A stretch of 64,000 nucleotides of DNA from Bordetella parapertussis (lineage in GTDB: Bacteria > Pseudomonadota > Gammaproteobacteria > Burkholderiales > Burkholderiaceae_C), in NCBI GenBank assembly GCA_945901125.1, contig CAMDKD010000013.1, positions 5,826 through 69,825 of the forward strand. Reading direction: 5' to 3'. Of this stretch, positions 23,597 to 31,384 are shown piece by piece; position 1 is the stretch's first letter, and each line of letters begins with the position of its first letter. The notes under the pieces were generated by a model. That model was not told the DNA's origin. It did no database searches and was given only the letters and a program-made list of their open reading frames with translations. Position numbers and translations under genes: made by a program.

Positions 23597-25306
23597 CTAG
23601 GTGGTGCGCATGTTTTCCACATGCAGCTTGAGTTTGCGCTGGCCTTGCCAGTGATCGAGCACCAGCCGGTAGGCGAGTTCGGCGTAGGCCGGCAGCGGCT
23701 CTGTATGGCCGAACCAGATGCCGTCAATCGACTGCCCGTGCAGTTTGAGTTTGAGCGACAAGTGCTTTTCACCGACGATGCGTTGGCTGATCACCTCTAC
23801 CCTGTCGTGGAACAAAGGTGCGGCAAAGCCCTGGCCCCAAACCTGGTTTTGCAATTCAATCGCCACGTCTGGACGAAGGTCAGCGGCGGCCAGCGGCCCG
23901 TCTGTTTCCAGCGATTGCGCCAGCGTGGCTGCGTCCAGCCATTGCGCGGCAATGTGTTGAAACGCGGCTTCGAAGGTGGCCAGATCGTCTTCCAACAAAG
24001 TGCAACCGGCGGCCATGGCGTGGCCGCCGAAGCGCAGCAGCAAACCCGGATGCAGTTTGACCACTGCGTCCAATGCATCGCGCAAATGAAAACCGGGAAT
24101 CGAGCGGCCCGAGCCTTTCAACACCGCTTGGCCTTCGGACTCGCTGGCGGCAAACACAAAGCAAGGCCGGTAATGCAAATCTTTCAAACGACCGGCGACG
24201 ATGCCGACCACGCCTTCATGGAATTCCTCGTCATACACGCACAGCGCAGGCGGCGGTTCGTCTTCGCTGTCCATCAGCGATTCGGCAATCAGCAAAGCCT
24301 GCTCGCGCATGCCGGTTTCTAGCGTGCGGCGTTCGCGGTTGATGGCGTCGAGTTGCTGCGCGAGTTGCAAAGCCAGTGTGGCGTCGTCGGTGCGCAGGCA
24401 TTCAATGCCCAGGCGCATGTCAGACAAACGACCGGCAGCGTTGATGCGGGGCCCGAGCGCAAAGCCCATGTCCTGGCTGATGGCTTGCGAGGCGTCACGT
24501 GCGGCAACTTGAAACAGCGCCGACATGCCCGCTGGCAACTGGCCGCGCCGCATGCGCAACAAGCCTTGCGCCACCAGTCGGCGGTTGTTTGCGTCCAGTT
24601 TCACCACGTCGGCCACTGTGCCCAAGGCCACCAGTGGCAGCAAACCATCCAGGCGCGGTTCGGTGTCTTTGTTGAACACACCGCGCACTCGCAACTCAGC
24701 GCGCAAGGCCAACAACACGTAAAACATGACGCCGACACCGGCAATGCATTTACTCTCGAAAGAGCAGCCCGGCTGGTTCGGGTTGACCAACGCATCGGCG
24801 GCGGGAATCGCAGGCCCGGGCAAATGGTGGTCGGTCACCAGCACTTGCAAACCCAGTCGCTGCGCCTCGGCCACGCCTTCTACGCTGGCAATGCCGTTGT
24901 CCACCGTGATCAAGACTTGCGCTCCGCTGGCATGCACGCGCTGCGAAATAGACGGCGTGAGGCCGTAGCCGTCGACCACGCGGTCGGGCACGATGAAATC
25001 CACATGCTGCGCGCCCAACAGCCTGAGGCCGCGCAAAGCCACGGCGCAAGCCGTCGCGCCGTCGCAGTCGTAATCAGCGACGATACACATCTTGAGTTGC
25101 TGTGCTGTTGCATCAGCCAGCAAGTGCGCTGCGTCAGCCATGCCTTTCATGCCAACGGGCGGCAGCAATTGCGACAACGAGATATCCAACTCTTTGGCAT
25201 CGCCAACACCGCGCCCGGCGTACAAACGCGCCAGCAGCGGATGCACCCCGGCTTGTTCAAGCGCCCAGGCGGCGCGCGGCGGCACATCGCGGGTGATGAA
25301 TTTCAT
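23597..25306 (-). CDS. recJ: Single-stranded-DNA-specific exonuclease RecJ
   Basis: 569 residues from the ATG at 25306, which overlaps the stop of the upstream gene (ATGA). RecJ is the 5'-3' single-strand exonuclease of recombination and mismatch repair. DHH-family motifs are visible: IVADYDCDGATA (near residue 75), TVDNGIA, VTDHHLPG, and in the DHHA1 region LRFGGHAMAAGCTL. The track of codons upstream to 25483 belongs to the neighbour and is not used. Confidence 0.96.
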   Translation of the reverse strand: MKFITRDVPPRAAWALEQAGVHPLLARLYAGRGVGDAKELDISLSQLLPPVGMKGMADAAHLLADATAQQLKMCIVADYDCDGATACAVALRGLRLLGAQHVDFIVPDRVVDGYGLTPSISQRVHASGAQVLITVDNGIASVEGVAEAQRLGLQVLVTDHHLPGPAIPAADALVNPNQPGCSFESKCIAGVGVMFYVLLALRAELRVRGVFNKDTEPRLDGLLPLVALGTVADVVKLDANNRRLVAQGLLRMRRGQLPAGMSALFQVAARDASQAISQDMGFALGPRINAAGRLSDMRLGIECLRTDDATLALQLAQQLDAINRERRTLETGMREQALLIAESLMDSEDEPPPALCVYDEEFHEGVVGIVAGRLKDLHYRPCFVFAASESEGQAVLKGSGRSIPGFHLRDALDAVVKLHPGLLLRFGGHAMAAGCTLLEDDLATFEAAFQHIAAQWLDAATLAQSLETDGPLAAADLRPDVAIELQNQVWGQGFAAPLFHDRVEVISQRIVGEKHLSLKLKLHGQSIDGIWFGHTEPLPAYAELAYRLVLDHWQGQRKLKLHVENMRTT

Positions 25307-26265
25307 GACAGCAACCCGGTCAACGAGGGTTGGAAGAACCGTTGTTTCAATGTTTGCAACCAGTTGCTTTTTCCTGCTTGCAATTGCAAACAACGTTGCG
25401 GTCCGCACAAGATAAGCGCATGGCCTTGTTGCAAAGCGGGCAGCATGGTGTCTTCTGCCAGCTTGACCCAGATCTCCGCCCATGCGATCGGGTCATTGGA
25501 CAGAAAACTCTCGCGCAATTCGGTGTGCAGTGTCACGCCCGTGTGTGTGTGTGCCGGCAGGTCGCCGCTGCCGCTGAGCCAAAAAGAGTTGACAGGTATG
25601 TCGCGTCGCGTGTTCAGCGTGTGGGTATAGAACAGCATTTGCATTTCATTTTGCAAGCGCCGCAGCAAGCGTTGCGCCGGGCTTTGGGTGGCCACCGGGT
25701 CGAGTTCTGCCAAAGCATGTGCGCCATGTTGCAACACATGGTCTAGCGACATACAGGGCAATGATTTGAAAACGCTTGAATGCGCCAGAAAACGCCCGGG
25801 CGAAAACGCCAGCAAATGGATACCGTCTTCTTCAAAATACGGTCGCATGGCTTGCAGAAAGCCGTCTGATTCCACATCGCTGAGCGTACCCGGCAGGGAA
25901 ACAGGTATCTGGCCTTGGCTGAATTGCGCATGCACCAGGTCGATGAAGGCCCAGCCGTGATCCGGCGGACACCTCAGTTGCCATTGCTGCGCGGCGTGCG
26001 CGGCAAACGGCAGCAAGTGCGTGCTTTGCGGCCAGTTGGCGGCGCGGGCGTAGGCCCATTCGTGGCTGCTGCAAGCGCTGTCAGTCGGCAGGCCTGTCAA
26101 TACTTGCAGCTCGGCATGCGCCAGTTGCTGCAATACCGTGTGGTGTTCCAGTGCGCGCAAAGCTTGTTGCCAGGGCCGTGCGCTGTGCGCGTCTGCGGTC
26201 TGCGAGGCATCCGGCCACAAGGCGCAGGCGAACAGGTTCACCGGTATGAAATCTGAGGTTGGCAT
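25303..26265 (-). CDS. RpfE/ApgM-like hypothetical regulatory protein
   Basis: 320 residues from the ATG at 26265; an upstream in-frame ATG at 26313 would run across the divergent lolC start region. Homologues next to recJ in beta- and gammaproteobacteria carry the names RpfE-type regulatory protein or cofactor-independent phosphoglycerate mutase-like. Visible conserved-looking stretches are SHEWAYARAANWPQSTH and RRDIPVNSFWLSGSGDLP. Biochemical function is not established, and I cannot point to metal or catalytic residues. It overlaps recJ by 4 bases. Confidence 0.66.
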   Translation of the reverse strand: MPTSDFIPVNLFACALWPDASQTADAHSARPWQQALRALEHHTVLQQLAHAELQVLTGLPTDSACSSHEWAYARAANWPQSTHLLPFAAHAAQQWQLRCPPDHGWAFIDLVHAQFSQGQIPVSLPGTLSDVESDGFLQAMRPYFEEDGIHLLAFSPGRFLAHSSVFKSLPCMSLDHVLQHGAHALAELDPVATQSPAQRLLRRLQNEMQMLFYTHTLNTRRDIPVNSFWLSGSGDLPAHTHTGVTLHTELRESFLSNDPIAWAEIWVKLAEDTMLPALQQGHALILCGPQRCLQLQAGKSNWLQTLKQRFFQPSLTGLLS

Positions 26266-26299
26266 GCAGGGATTGTGCAAGATGCCACAATCTCCACCA

Positions 26300-27565
26300 A
26301 TGACAGATTCCAAATTGCCTTATGAAATATTGATTGGTTGGCGCTATACCCGCGCCGGCCGGGCCGCCCGTCGCAACCGCTTCATCTCTTTTATTTCCTC
26401 TGTCTCCATGCTGGGTATTGCTCTGGGTGTGGCGGCGCTCATCATTGTGCTGAGCGTGATGAACGGTTTTCAAAAGGAAGTGCGCGACCGCATGCTCGGC
26501 GTGTTGTCGCACATTGAAGTGTTGGCCTATACCAGCGCTTCGCTGGACAACGCCGCCGTTTTACAACAGCAGTTGCAGCAACACCCGCAGGTCATTGCGA
26601 GTGCGCCGTTTGTGCTGTCGCAGGTATTGATGGCCCAGGGCGAGGACATGCGCGGCGCTTTGGTGCGCGGCATAGACCCGGCGCAGGAAGCCGCTGTCAC
26701 TGACGTGGTGGCTGCCATGGACCCCGGGGTGCTGGCGCAACTCACGCCCGGCGGTTTCGGCGTGGTGCTGGGCTCGGAGTTGGCGCGCAACCTCGGCGTC
26801 AAGGCCGGCGACCGCGTAACGCTGGTCGCGCCCGGCGGGCAGGTCACCCCGGCGGGCGTGGTGCCGCGTTTGAAACAATTGCATGTGGTCGGCCTGCTCG
26901 ACACCGGCCATTTCGAATACGACGCCAGTTTGGCCATGCTGCACATCAGCGACGCCGAACGTATTTTCCGGCTCGAAGGACCCAACGGCATACGCGTGAA
27001 ATTGAAAGACGCGCAGCGCGCCCGCGAAGTCGCCGCCGAACTCACGCCTTTGCTCAGTGGCGATGTGCTGGTGCGCGATTGGACCCGCGCCAACCGCACC
27101 TGGTTCACCGCTGTGCAAATTGAAAAACGCATGATGTTCATCATCCTCACTTTGATCGTCGCGGTGGCGGCGTTCAACCTGGTCAGCACGCTGGTGATGA
27201 CCGTCACCGACAAGCGCGCTGATATCGCTATCTTGCGAACGCTAGGCGCCAGCCCGGCCAGCATCATGGGCATATTCGTGGTGCAAGGCGCGTTGGTCGG
27301 GGTCATAGGCACTTTGTCCGGATTGCTGCTCGGCTTGCTGGTGGCTTTCAACATAGGCAGCATCGTGCCGGCCATTGAACGCGCATTGGGTGCCAGCTTT
27401 TTGCCGCGCGATGTCTACCTGATCAGCCGCATGCCCAGCGATCCGCAATGGGCAGATATCGGGCCGGTGGTCATCATCGCGCTGGTGCTGGCACTGGCCG
27501 CAACGCTTTACCCGAGTTGGCGCGCCAGCCGCATCGACCCGGCGGAGGCATTGCGCCATGAGTAA
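26300..27565 (+). CDS. lolC: Lipoprotein-releasing ABC transporter permease LolC/E
   Basis: 421 residues from ATG 26300 (MTDSKLPYEILIGWRYTRAG); upstream in-frame codons lie over the divergent gene. One N-terminal membrane segment, a large periplasmic domain, and three C-terminal segments form the MacB-FtsX layout. ISFISSVSMLGIALGVAALI and MNGFQKEVRDRMLGV are LolC/E signatures. With LolD it releases mature lipoproteins from the inner membrane to LolA. Only one permease gene is present here, as expected for a single LolF-type permease; it overlaps lolD by 8 bases. Confidence 0.93.
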   Translation: MTDSKLPYEILIGWRYTRAGRAARRNRFISFISSVSMLGIALGVAALIIVLSVMNGFQKEVRDRMLGVLSHIEVLAYTSASLDNAAVLQQQLQQHPQVIASAPFVLSQVLMAQGEDMRGALVRGIDPAQEAAVTDVVAAMDPGVLAQLTPGGFGVVLGSELARNLGVKAGDRVTLVAPGGQVTPAGVVPRLKQLHVVGLLDTGHFEYDASLAMLHISDAERIFRLEGPNGIRVKLKDAQRAREVAAELTPLLSGDVLVRDWTRANRTWFTAVQIEKRMMFIILTLIVAVAAFNLVSTLVMTVTDKRADIAILRTLGASPASIMGIFVVQGALVGVIGTLSGLLLGLLVAFNIGSIVPAIERALGASFLPRDVYLISRMPSDPQWADIGPVVIIALVLALAATLYPSWRASRIDPAEALRHE

Positions 27566-28235
27566 AGCGGTGTTGCAGGCGCAGGGACTGGGGCGGCGTT
27601 TCCATGAAGGCGACTTAGACGTCACTGTGTTAAAGAATGTGGATTTACACATAGATGCCGGTGAAACCCTGGCCGTGGTCGGTGCCTCCGGTTCAGGCAA
27701 AAGCACTTTGCTGCATTTGCTAGGCGGCCTGGACACGCCGACCACCGGCAGCGTGCATTTGCTGGGCCGGGCATTGGCCGGGTTAGACCCGACCGCCCTT
27801 GGGCGTTTACGTAACCAACACCTGGGTTTTATTTACCAGTTTCACCATTTGCTGCCCGAGTTCAATGCGCTGGACAATGTCGCCATGCCTTTGTGGATAC
27901 GCCGTATGCCGCGTGCCGAGGCGGCAGCGCGGGCGCAGGCCATGCTGCAAGCCGTGGGCCTGGGTGAACGGATCAAGCACACGCCGTCCGAGTTATCCGG
28001 CGGAGAACGCCAGCGGGTGGCGATTGCGCGAGCGCTAGTGACGAAGCCCGATTGCGTGTTAGCCGATGAGCCCACCGGTAACCTGGACCGCAGCACGGCA
28101 GACAGTGTGTTCGGCTTGATGCTGCAACTGGCCCGCCAGCAGGGCACGGCCTTTGTGGTGGTCACGCATGATGAAACCTTGGCCGCGCAATGCGACCGGC
28201 AAATGCGCCTGGTCAACGGGCAGTTGCAGACCTGA
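27558..28235 (+). CDS. lolD: Lipoprotein-releasing ABC transporter ATPase LolD
   Basis: 225 residues. Walker A is GASGSGKST (about residues 42-50), the signature LSGGERQRVAIARAL and Walker B CVLADEPTGNLD, followed by VVVTHDE. The LolD-specific LGFIYQFHHLLPEFNALDNV near 93-112 fits. It powers the LolC/E permease. It starts inside the lolC end and its stop is one base from the convergent DUF799 gene stop. Confidence 0.95.
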   Translation: MSKAVLQAQGLGRRFHEGDLDVTVLKNVDLHIDAGETLAVVGASGSGKSTLLHLLGGLDTPTTGSVHLLGRALAGLDPTALGRLRNQHLGFIYQFHHLLPEFNALDNVAMPLWIRRMPRAEAAARAQAMLQAVGLGERIKHTPSELSGGERQRVAIARALVTKPDCVLADEPTGNLDRSTADSVFGLMLQLARQQGTAFVVVTHDETLAAQCDRQMRLVNGQLQT

Positions 28236-28236
28236 T

Positions 28237-28890
28237 TCAGTCTTTGCCGAAATTGGGTGAGCGCGGTCCGTACAAGATACCGCCGGTATGCGGTGACAAC
28301 AAGCGTGCGCTGGCCAGCTTTGCGACCTGGTGACCGGGATTGCCTATGTTGCTGGCCAACTGGTGTATGACCGAGTTGATCAACACACCGGCCAGTCCGT
28401 TGTTGTTGTCGCGGCCTTCGGCATCCGATGCACTGGCTTGCCCTTTCCACAACAAGGTGCCGGTGCGGGCGTCTACCAGCCTGGCTTTGGCGCTCACCAC
28501 GGTCTGGCTGTCTATCACCACATAACTGCTGCCGAATTTCTCCACCGTGATGTAGAGCACCGCATCTGTCCCAAAAATGCTTTGCAGTTTTGAGAGTGGC
28601 GCATCATGGATGTCATCGGCCAACTGCAAGCCGTTTTCTTTGAAGGTCGCATCCACCATGGCCACCGGAAACACGTAGTAACCGGCCTCAGACAGCGGGC
28701 GCGTGACGGTGGAGAAAAAAGTCAGGCTGCCGCGAATATCGGGCGACAGATTGACCGGTGGCAACACAAGAATGGACTTAGGTTTGCTGTTTCTGAAATC
28801 GCTTTGGTCGGGCTTGGCTGAAGGCGTGCTGCAAGCGCTTAGCAACAACATGCACACAGCGCTTAAAGCTAAGGTGATACGCAGAGTCAT
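28237..28890 (-). CDS. DUF799 lipoprotein (GNA1162 family)
   Basis: 217 residues with a signal peptide and lipobox (LLLSAC, Cys near residue 20). The body matches DUF799, the family of the meningococcal surface lipoprotein GNA1162: SILVLPPVNLSPDIRGSLTF, then VVIDSQTVVSAKARLVDART. The fold of GNA1162 resembles TolB-N or CsgG-type subunits, and the partner genes support an outer-membrane assembly. It is last in a three-gene minus-strand lipoprotein cluster, 3 bases after the DUF4810 stop. Confidence 0.88.
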   Translation of the reverse strand: MTLRITLALSAVCMLLLSACSTPSAKPDQSDFRNSKPKSILVLPPVNLSPDIRGSLTFFSTVTRPLSEAGYYVFPVAMVDATFKENGLQLADDIHDAPLSKLQSIFGTDAVLYITVEKFGSSYVVIDSQTVVSAKARLVDARTGTLLWKGQASASDAEGRDNNNGLAGVLINSVIHQLASNIGNPGHQVAKLASARLLSPHTGGILYGPRSPNFGKD

Positions 28891-28893
28891 GTT

Positions 28894-29247
28894 TTATTTC
28901 TGCCTGAGTTTGCCCAGCACCAAGTCCATGTAGACCGTGGATTCAGGGAATTGTTTTTTTTCTGCTTCAAACGCCATGACCGCCTTGTCCGCCTGGCCGG
29001 TCTGGAAATACAAATAACCCATGTGCGCTTGAAAACCCGGCGGCAAGGCCTTGCCTTTGGAGGCGGCTTTTTGCTGTTCTTCCTCTAGCTTTTGCAATTG
29101 CTTGTCCGGCGATGTATTGCCAGACTCGATTTGAAAACCGTCGTAAATCTGTTCCTGGTAGCCGCCCCAGTGGTAGAGCGAATGGTCTTGGCTGGCGCAG
29201 GCCATCAACAGCAGACACAGCGCAGACAGGGACGCATAGCGTGTCAT
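28894..29247 (-). CDS. DUF4810 lipoprotein
   Basis: 117 residues from ATG 29247, which overlaps the stop of the CsgG-like gene (ATGA); an ATG five codons upstream is possible. Signal peptide with lipobox LLMAC. The following HSLYHWGGYQEQIYDGF is the DUF4810 hallmark, then a TPR-like helical part (FQAHMGYLYFQTGQADKAVM). Role unknown; the family is found between CsgG-like and DUF799 genes. Confidence 0.85.
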   Translation of the reverse strand: MTRYASLSALCLLLMACASQDHSLYHWGGYQEQIYDGFQIESGNTSPDKQLQKLEEEQQKAASKGKALPPGFQAHMGYLYFQTGQADKAVMAFEAEKKQFPESTVYMDLVLGKLRQK

Positions 29248-29918
29248 GAACCCGGTTTCCATTGGCCTTGGTCAACGCCTTTGACCAGCTTTTGCACGCT
29301 TTCGCGGATGGCCAAGTCCAGCACTTTGCCGTTCAGCGTGGCGTCATAACTGGCGGTGCCGCCGAATCCTATGACCTCGCGGTTGGACAAAGCGTATTCA
29401 CCCGCGCCTTGCACCGAGTACATGACTTCAGACGTGGTGGTGTTGACCACATTCAGGGTGACCTTGGCGTAGGCAACCTGGGTTTTGCCGCGCCCCAGCA
29501 AACCGAACAACTGTTGGTCGCCGACTTCCTTGCGACCGAACTCGGTCACGTCACCAACGATCAAAAACTCGGCGCTCTTGAGGGCCTGGTTTTTGCCGTC
29601 TATGTTTTTCTCGAATTGGGCTTCGCCGAGGTTGTCGCGTTCCATCACAGCAAAACGGTTGGCCTGCTGCAAGTGGCCGATGAGTATGGTTTTGGCCTGG
29701 TTGCCTAGCCGGTCTATGCCGTCAGAAAACAAGCCGCGCAAAAAAGCCGAGCGGTTTTCAAACTTGCCGACCGCCAGCGCATAGCGCGGACCGTTGTAAA
29801 CACTGTTGGCTGATTCCACTTTGGGTGTGGCCAGCACCTGCGAGGTTTCGGTGGCGCAGCCGCTGAGCAAAGCGGCGATTGTGATGGCAAGACTTAAGCC
29901 TACAAAAGCAAATTTCAT
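29244..29918 (-). CDS. CsgG-like outer-membrane lipoprotein
   Basis: 224 residues from ATG 29918. Signal peptide with lipobox LLSGC, then a CsgG-type domain: YALAVGKFENRSAFLRGLFS, ILIGHLQQANRFAVMERDNL and AKVTLNVVNTTTSEVMYSV. In curli systems CsgG is an outer-membrane secretion pore, but no curli subunit genes are near, so secretion of amyloid should not be assumed. It heads the three-lipoprotein cluster and is divergent from tatD. An upstream ATG at 29948 gives ten extra residues that do not look like a signal peptide. Confidence 0.86.
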   Translation of the reverse strand: MKFAFVGLSLAITIAALLSGCATETSQVLATPKVESANSVYNGPRYALAVGKFENRSAFLRGLFSDGIDRLGNQAKTILIGHLQQANRFAVMERDNLGEAQFEKNIDGKNQALKSAEFLIVGDVTEFGRKEVGDQQLFGLLGRGKTQVAYAKVTLNVVNTTTSEVMYSVQGAGEYALSNREVIGFGGTASYDATLNGKVLDLAIRESVQKLVKGVDQGQWKPGS

Positions 29919-30032
29919 GAAAGAAGTCCTTGGGTATTGACGCTTCAACCATCTTAGTCTGCTCTCAGGTCAATGTGAAGACGCAAACCTGGTGCGAGCC
30001 GCGATGTGCTTTGTATTCGCCACAATCTCCCT

Positions 30033-30836
30033 ATGAACTGGATAGACAGCCATTCCCATTTGGACGCGCCGGAGTTTGCCGCCGACCGCGACGCGGTGCG
30101 CGCTGCTGCACGCGCGGCCGGTGTAACAAGCTGTGTGATTCCAGCGGTTGAGGCGAGTAACTTTGACACGGTCCGCTTGCTGGCACATCAATACGGAGAC
30201 TTCTATGCCTTGGGCATACACCCTATGTACACGCCGCAAGCGGCTGAGGCCGACTTGCTGACACTGGACGCGCAATTGCAACAGCACCGCAGCGACCCGC
30301 GTTTGGTGGCGGTCGGTGAAATCGGCATCGATGGATTTGTGCCGGGCTTGGACATGGCGCGCCAGCAAATGTTTTACAAAGCACAACTCAAACTGGCGCA
30401 ACAACATGATTTGCCCGTCATTTTGCATGTGCGCCGCAGCGCCGATTTGTTGCTGCAAGGTTTGCGGCAAACGTCGGTCAAGGGCGGCATCGCGCATGCG
30501 TTCAACGGCAGTTTGCAGCAGGCGCAGATGTTTGTTGACTTGGGATTCAAGCTGGGTTTTGGCGGTGCCTTGACCTATGAGCGGGCTTTGCAGTTGCGCC
30601 GCTTGGCGACTGTGTTGCCGCTGGACGCGCTGGTGCTGGAAACCGATTCGCCCGACATACCGCCGCATTGGTTGTATGTGACCGCGCAGCAGCGCGAGGC
30701 CGGCGTGGCGCAGGGCCGCAATACGCCGGATCAGGTGCCGCGCATCGCGCAGCTGCTGGCGGATTTGCGTGGTGTGTCGGTGGGGGAAGTGCGGGAGGTG
30801 ACGACGACGAATGTAAAAAGGGTGTTGGGTTTGTGA
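30033..30836 (+). CDS. TatD family metal-dependent hydrolase
   Basis: 267 residues from ATG 30033 (MNWIDSHSHLDAPEF). The amidohydrolase-type metal ligands are seen in DSHSHLD (residues 4-10), VGEIGIDGF near 93, ILHVRRSADLL near 130, GIAHAFNGSL near 153 and LETDSPDIPP near 206. TatD enzymes are 3'-5' exo/endonucleases acting in DNA and RNA turnover. An in-frame ATG nine codons upstream is rejected because the family starts with the DSHxH motif. It is divergent from the CsgG-like gene. Confidence 0.92.
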   Translation: MNWIDSHSHLDAPEFAADRDAVRAAARAAGVTSCVIPAVEASNFDTVRLLAHQYGDFYALGIHPMYTPQAAEADLLTLDAQLQQHRSDPRLVAVGEIGIDGFVPGLDMARQQMFYKAQLKLAQQHDLPVILHVRRSADLLLQGLRQTSVKGGIAHAFNGSLQQAQMFVDLGFKLGFGGALTYERALQLRRLATVLPLDALVLETDSPDIPPHWLYVTAQQREAGVAQGRNTPDQVPRIAQLLADLRGVSVGEVREVTTTNVKRVLGL

Positions 30837-30894
30837 TTGGAACCCGGCATGTTCAATGCCTCGGTCGATTTTCGTGCAGTATTTAAATTTTGAT

Positions 30895-30983
30895 CGTTAA
30901 ATCACTCATTGAATATATAAAGTAAGATTTAACGAGCAAAATAACCGCCAGCCTTGTTATTTGGCTAAAATGCGCGTTAAATC
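30895..30983. promoter_or_regulatory. Three CGTTAAATC boxes before the first hipB (candidate operator)
   Basis: The 9-mer CGTTAAATC occurs at 30895-30903, as its exact reverse complement at 30926-30934, and again in forward direction at 30975-30983. All three copies fall in the AT-rich 194-base gap between tatD and the first hipB. HipB-type antitoxins repress their own operons by binding such repeats, so this is a likely HipB binding region. This is inference from position and repetition; the gap holds no gene I can support. Confidence 0.6.
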
Positions 30984-31030
30984 AATCCATAACAAAATAA
31001 TCCGCTATTTATCAAACATAAAGATCCATC

Positions 31031-31372
31031 ATGAGAGTAGATCAATCCGCCATGGTTTCCACAGAACAGCAACAGGAATGCATTCGTTTGGGAATGCTTT
31101 TGGCGCGGCTGCGTTTGGCCCGCCAAGTCAAGCAAGCTGACGCTGCGTTGCGGGCGGGCCTGTCGCGCAACACGGCTTACCGGCTGGAAAAGGGTGACCC
31201 CGGCATAGCACTGGGGCAAGTCTTGCGCTACCTTGCAGCCATTTCTCCTGGCAGCTCACTGTTGGACTTATTAGCTGAAAAAGACCCGGCTCTGCTGGCG
31301 CTCAGTGCGCGTGAAAAGACCCGCCGCGTGCGCGATCTGACAGCGGCTGAGCTCGAAGAACTTGATTTTTGA
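31031..31372 (+). CDS. XRE-family antitoxin, HipB-like (module 1)
   Basis: 113 residues with an XRE helix-turn-helix: LGMLLARLRLARQVKQADAA then LRAGLSRNTAYRLEKGDPGI (about residues 23-62). The C-terminal part is charged and ends in LTAAELEELDF. HipB proteins bind the HipA kinase and repress the operon. The stop is 12 bases before the hipA start, the normal hipBA order. The upstream CGTTAAATC boxes support autoregulation. An alternative ATG exists at codon 8. Confidence 0.88.
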   Translation: MRVDQSAMVSTEQQQECIRLGMLLARLRLARQVKQADAALRAGLSRNTAYRLEKGDPGIALGQVLRYLAAISPGSSLLDLLAEKDPALLALSAREKTRRVRDLTAAELEELDF

Positions 31373-31384
31373 GACGCTAAACAC

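Noticed and set aside
24353..25630. Plus-strand open frame of 425 codons opposite recJ
   Set aside because: recJ is certain on the other strand; the frame is rich in Gln, His and Arg and has no recognisable motif.
30846..30862. GGCAT/ATGCC hairpin after tatD
   Set aside because: The stem is only 5 bases and no T run follows, so it is not a convincing terminator.
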